A stretch of 64,000 nucleotides of DNA, from NCBI GenBank assembly GCA_963977425.1, contig CAXBOO010000005.1, positions 186,001 to 250,000 of the forward strand, in the 5' to 3' direction. The notes under the pieces are model-generated. The model did not search any database, was not told the DNA's origin, and worked only from the letters and a program-made list of their open reading frames with translations. Origin of the DNA: CAXBOO01 sp963977425. Its GTDB lineage: Bacteria; Bacteroidota; Bacteroidia; Flavobacteriales_D; Luteibaculaceae. The first letter of the stretch is position 1. Each line of letters opens with the position of its first letter. This document shows positions 62,987 through 64,000 of the stretch, in pieces. A program made the translations under genes and the position numbers.

Positions 62987-63329
62987 TTTTTTTCTTTTAA
63001 GCCGAAATGAGTTCAGATATGATTCCTTACGAAGGAATCAAACTCTAATGCCACAGTGTGTTTAAATTGGTGTCAACCTCATACAAAACAGGTTTAGCTA
63101 CTAAATCTCTTGATGTACTTCAAACAAATTAATTAAGCCTTCTGAGTTATTTTTTGTGCTTGCTATAAAAAAGGGTGTCGAGTGTACCAAGGTATATTAT
63201 GGGGTGCCAAAAAACTACAGTGGTATGCCTTTCGATAACGATGCAATGATTATCGAAAATAACGGTAAAAATCCCTTTCGTAAAGATGCGTTTGTAACGG
63301 TGGGTATTATTTCTTTGAAGCCTTCACCC

Positions 63330-63424
63330 CCCGCTAGTGCGCGATTGTATCGCGTTCTATCCATGCAAGAAATCATTTGCTTTCCAATAAGTGCTTCGTA
63401 GATTCGAATGTGTTGACAACAATG
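63330..63424 (+). repeat. Repeat copy 2: TGT-loop hairpin plus TGCAAG...AATG segment
   Basis: It opens CCCGCT, followed by a perfect hairpin CGCGAT-TGT-ATCGCG (63340-63354), then after 9 nt the 61 bp segment 63364-63424. This copy is shorter than copy 1 between hairpin and segment (9 against about 50 nt). The direct repeats bracket the broken frame. Confidence 0.65.
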
Positions 63425-63480
63425 TAGTATGCGCGGTGTAACATCACTCCTGCATCACCTCTTCTTGGCTTAAATCACCA

Positions 63481-64000
63481 TTAAAAACACAACTCCCCTT
63501 CCCAAAGCACTTTCTCTTGCAACGCTTGAGGTAATTCAATTCTATTTTCAAACAAACCTATCTGACAACCGCCTGTACCACTCAGACCAGCATATACAGC
63601 TCCAGAATTTATAAGTGCTTTTTTATTTTCAGCTAATTCAGGATAGACTCCATATACTACAGATTCAAAATCGTTGGTCAATTTTTCCTGCCACTGTTCT
63701 GGTGTTTTAAGTATTTCCAAATAAGATTCGCCTCTTGCATTAGGTATCATCCCAGTATAGGCTTGAGCTGTCCCAATTTGAATATCGGAATACAGTAAAT
63801 AAGCATAAAATGAATGCCCTCCGTGATAAGGTATCATTGCCTCACCCCTACCTAATACCAATGCTGGATTGTTTTCAATAAAAAAACCACAGTCGCTTCC
63901 AATCTCCATAGCCAACTGCTCGCGTTCAGAAACACTTAATTCCAAACAAAACAAATCGTCAACGGCATTGATAAATGCACCTACATTACCTGATCCACCT
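63481..64000 (-). CDS. ispE: 4-diphosphocytidyl-2-C-methyl-D-erythritol kinase, N-terminal part outside window
   Basis: About 172 codons are visible; the frame is open to the window edge, so the first part is missing. The end of the GHMP ATP loop is seen as GGSGNVGAF, followed by LSVSEREQLAMEIGSDCGFF and LVLGRGE, which place it as IspE. GLSGTGGCQIGLF near the end is the third GHMP motif. IspE phosphorylates CDP-ME in the MEP isoprenoid pathway, which also feeds the menaquinone tail. The loop GGSGNVGA differs from the usual GGGSSDAA. Confidence 0.85.
   Translation of the reverse strand, partial: GGSGNVGAFINAVDDLFCLELSVSEREQLAMEIGSDCGFFIENNPALVLGRGEAMIPYHGGHSFYAYLLYSDIQIGTAQAYTGMIPNARGESYLEILKTPEQWQEKLTNDFESVVYGVYPELAENKKALINSGAVYAGLSGTGGCQIGLFENRIELPQALQEKVLWEGELCF

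Larger units (their letters stand above)
62838..63480. other. Intergenic stretch with repeats and a broken frame
   Basis: About 640 bp without an intact gene. It contains two copies of a degenerate repeat (described separately) and, between them, an open stretch from about 63156 with the readable segment VYYGVPKNYSGMPFDNDAMI and then NNGKNPFRKDAF before it runs into the second repeat copy. That piece looks like a fragment of a real protein, but I do not recognise it. No promoter or terminator was found. Confidence 0.6.

Noticed and set aside
63156..63401. 81-codon frame as a real gene
   Set aside because: Its last third is repeat copy 2 read as protein, and the start is inside unremarkable AT-rich sequence; treated as a fragment.
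1..64000. tRNA genes, CRISPR arrays, transposases or prophage genes
   Set aside because: None was seen on either strand; the repeats near 63 kb are too few and irregular for a CRISPR array and no cas gene is near.

Overview
The window is a 64 kb piece of chromosome from a member of the Bacteroidota, most likely the Flavobacteriales. The evidence is type IX secretion (T9SS) sorting domains of two kinds, a menaquinone-only quinone pathway, PASTA/RluD/Ddl and DUF4783/NadC/YihY gene groups, Bacteroidota promoter boxes of the TAnnTTTG type, few visible Shine-Dalgarno sequences, a CarB without its allosteric domain and a Tgt without zinc cysteines. Base composition is AT-rich throughout. I saw no tRNA, rRNA, CRISPR array, intact insertion sequence or prophage.

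Layout. 1-3.5 kb (minus): the 5' part of a secreted PKD-domain protein, then a tightly overlapping trio of MbnP-like lipoprotein, MbnH/MauG-like di-haem enzyme and YkgJ-type cysteine-cluster protein. 3.5-11.9 kb: GNAT acetyltransferase, M13 peptidase lipoprotein, TPR protein, orphan OmpR-type regulator, and a large secreted M43 protease with a T9SS type A signal. 11.9-19.6 kb: pirin, then an overlapping menaquinone operon (hotdog thioesterase, menF, menD, menB, menA, menC, menE) in which four of seven genes start with TTG or GTG. 19.6-29.3 kb: a lipoprotein/outer-membrane-barrel pair, rluD-PASTA opposite ddl, rdgB-rlmH, a DUF4783-nadC-yihY-DUF2147 operon, and an unassigned PLP-fold enzyme behind the best promoter in the window.

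29.2-42.3 kb is a surface glycan locus. A nine-gene minus-strand operon carries a nearly complete GDP-type legionaminic acid pathway (legB, legC, legH, legI, legG, ptmE, legF), a flippase and wecB. A divergent plus-strand set carries a DUF115/GT42-like protein, a methyltransferase and GT4 and GT2 glycosyltransferases. The DUF115/GT42-like protein is a candidate nonulosonate transferase. 42.3-51.7 kb: yfhO, DUF4834, carB, an alpha/beta hydrolase, rpmH (53 codons), an MsbA-like ABC exporter and rsmG. 51.9-61.3 kb: a 1798-residue cell-surface protein with lamin-tail and CHU_C domains, an ECF sigma factor, a membrane GT2, tgt and an LptF/LptG permease.

61.3-63.5 kb is the only clearly accessory stretch. 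It holds a frameshifted RHS core remnant abutting the permease, an orphan RHS tip with a lipoprotein directly behind it, and two degenerate copies of a repeat with TGT-loop hairpins flanking a broken reading frame. The window ends in the 3' part of ispE.

Gene ends are unusually tight. Six of ten convergent pairs have stop codons between 14 nt overlapping and 3 nt apart, two of them sharing one TTAA. All assignments come from reading the sequence and recalling families; no search was run.
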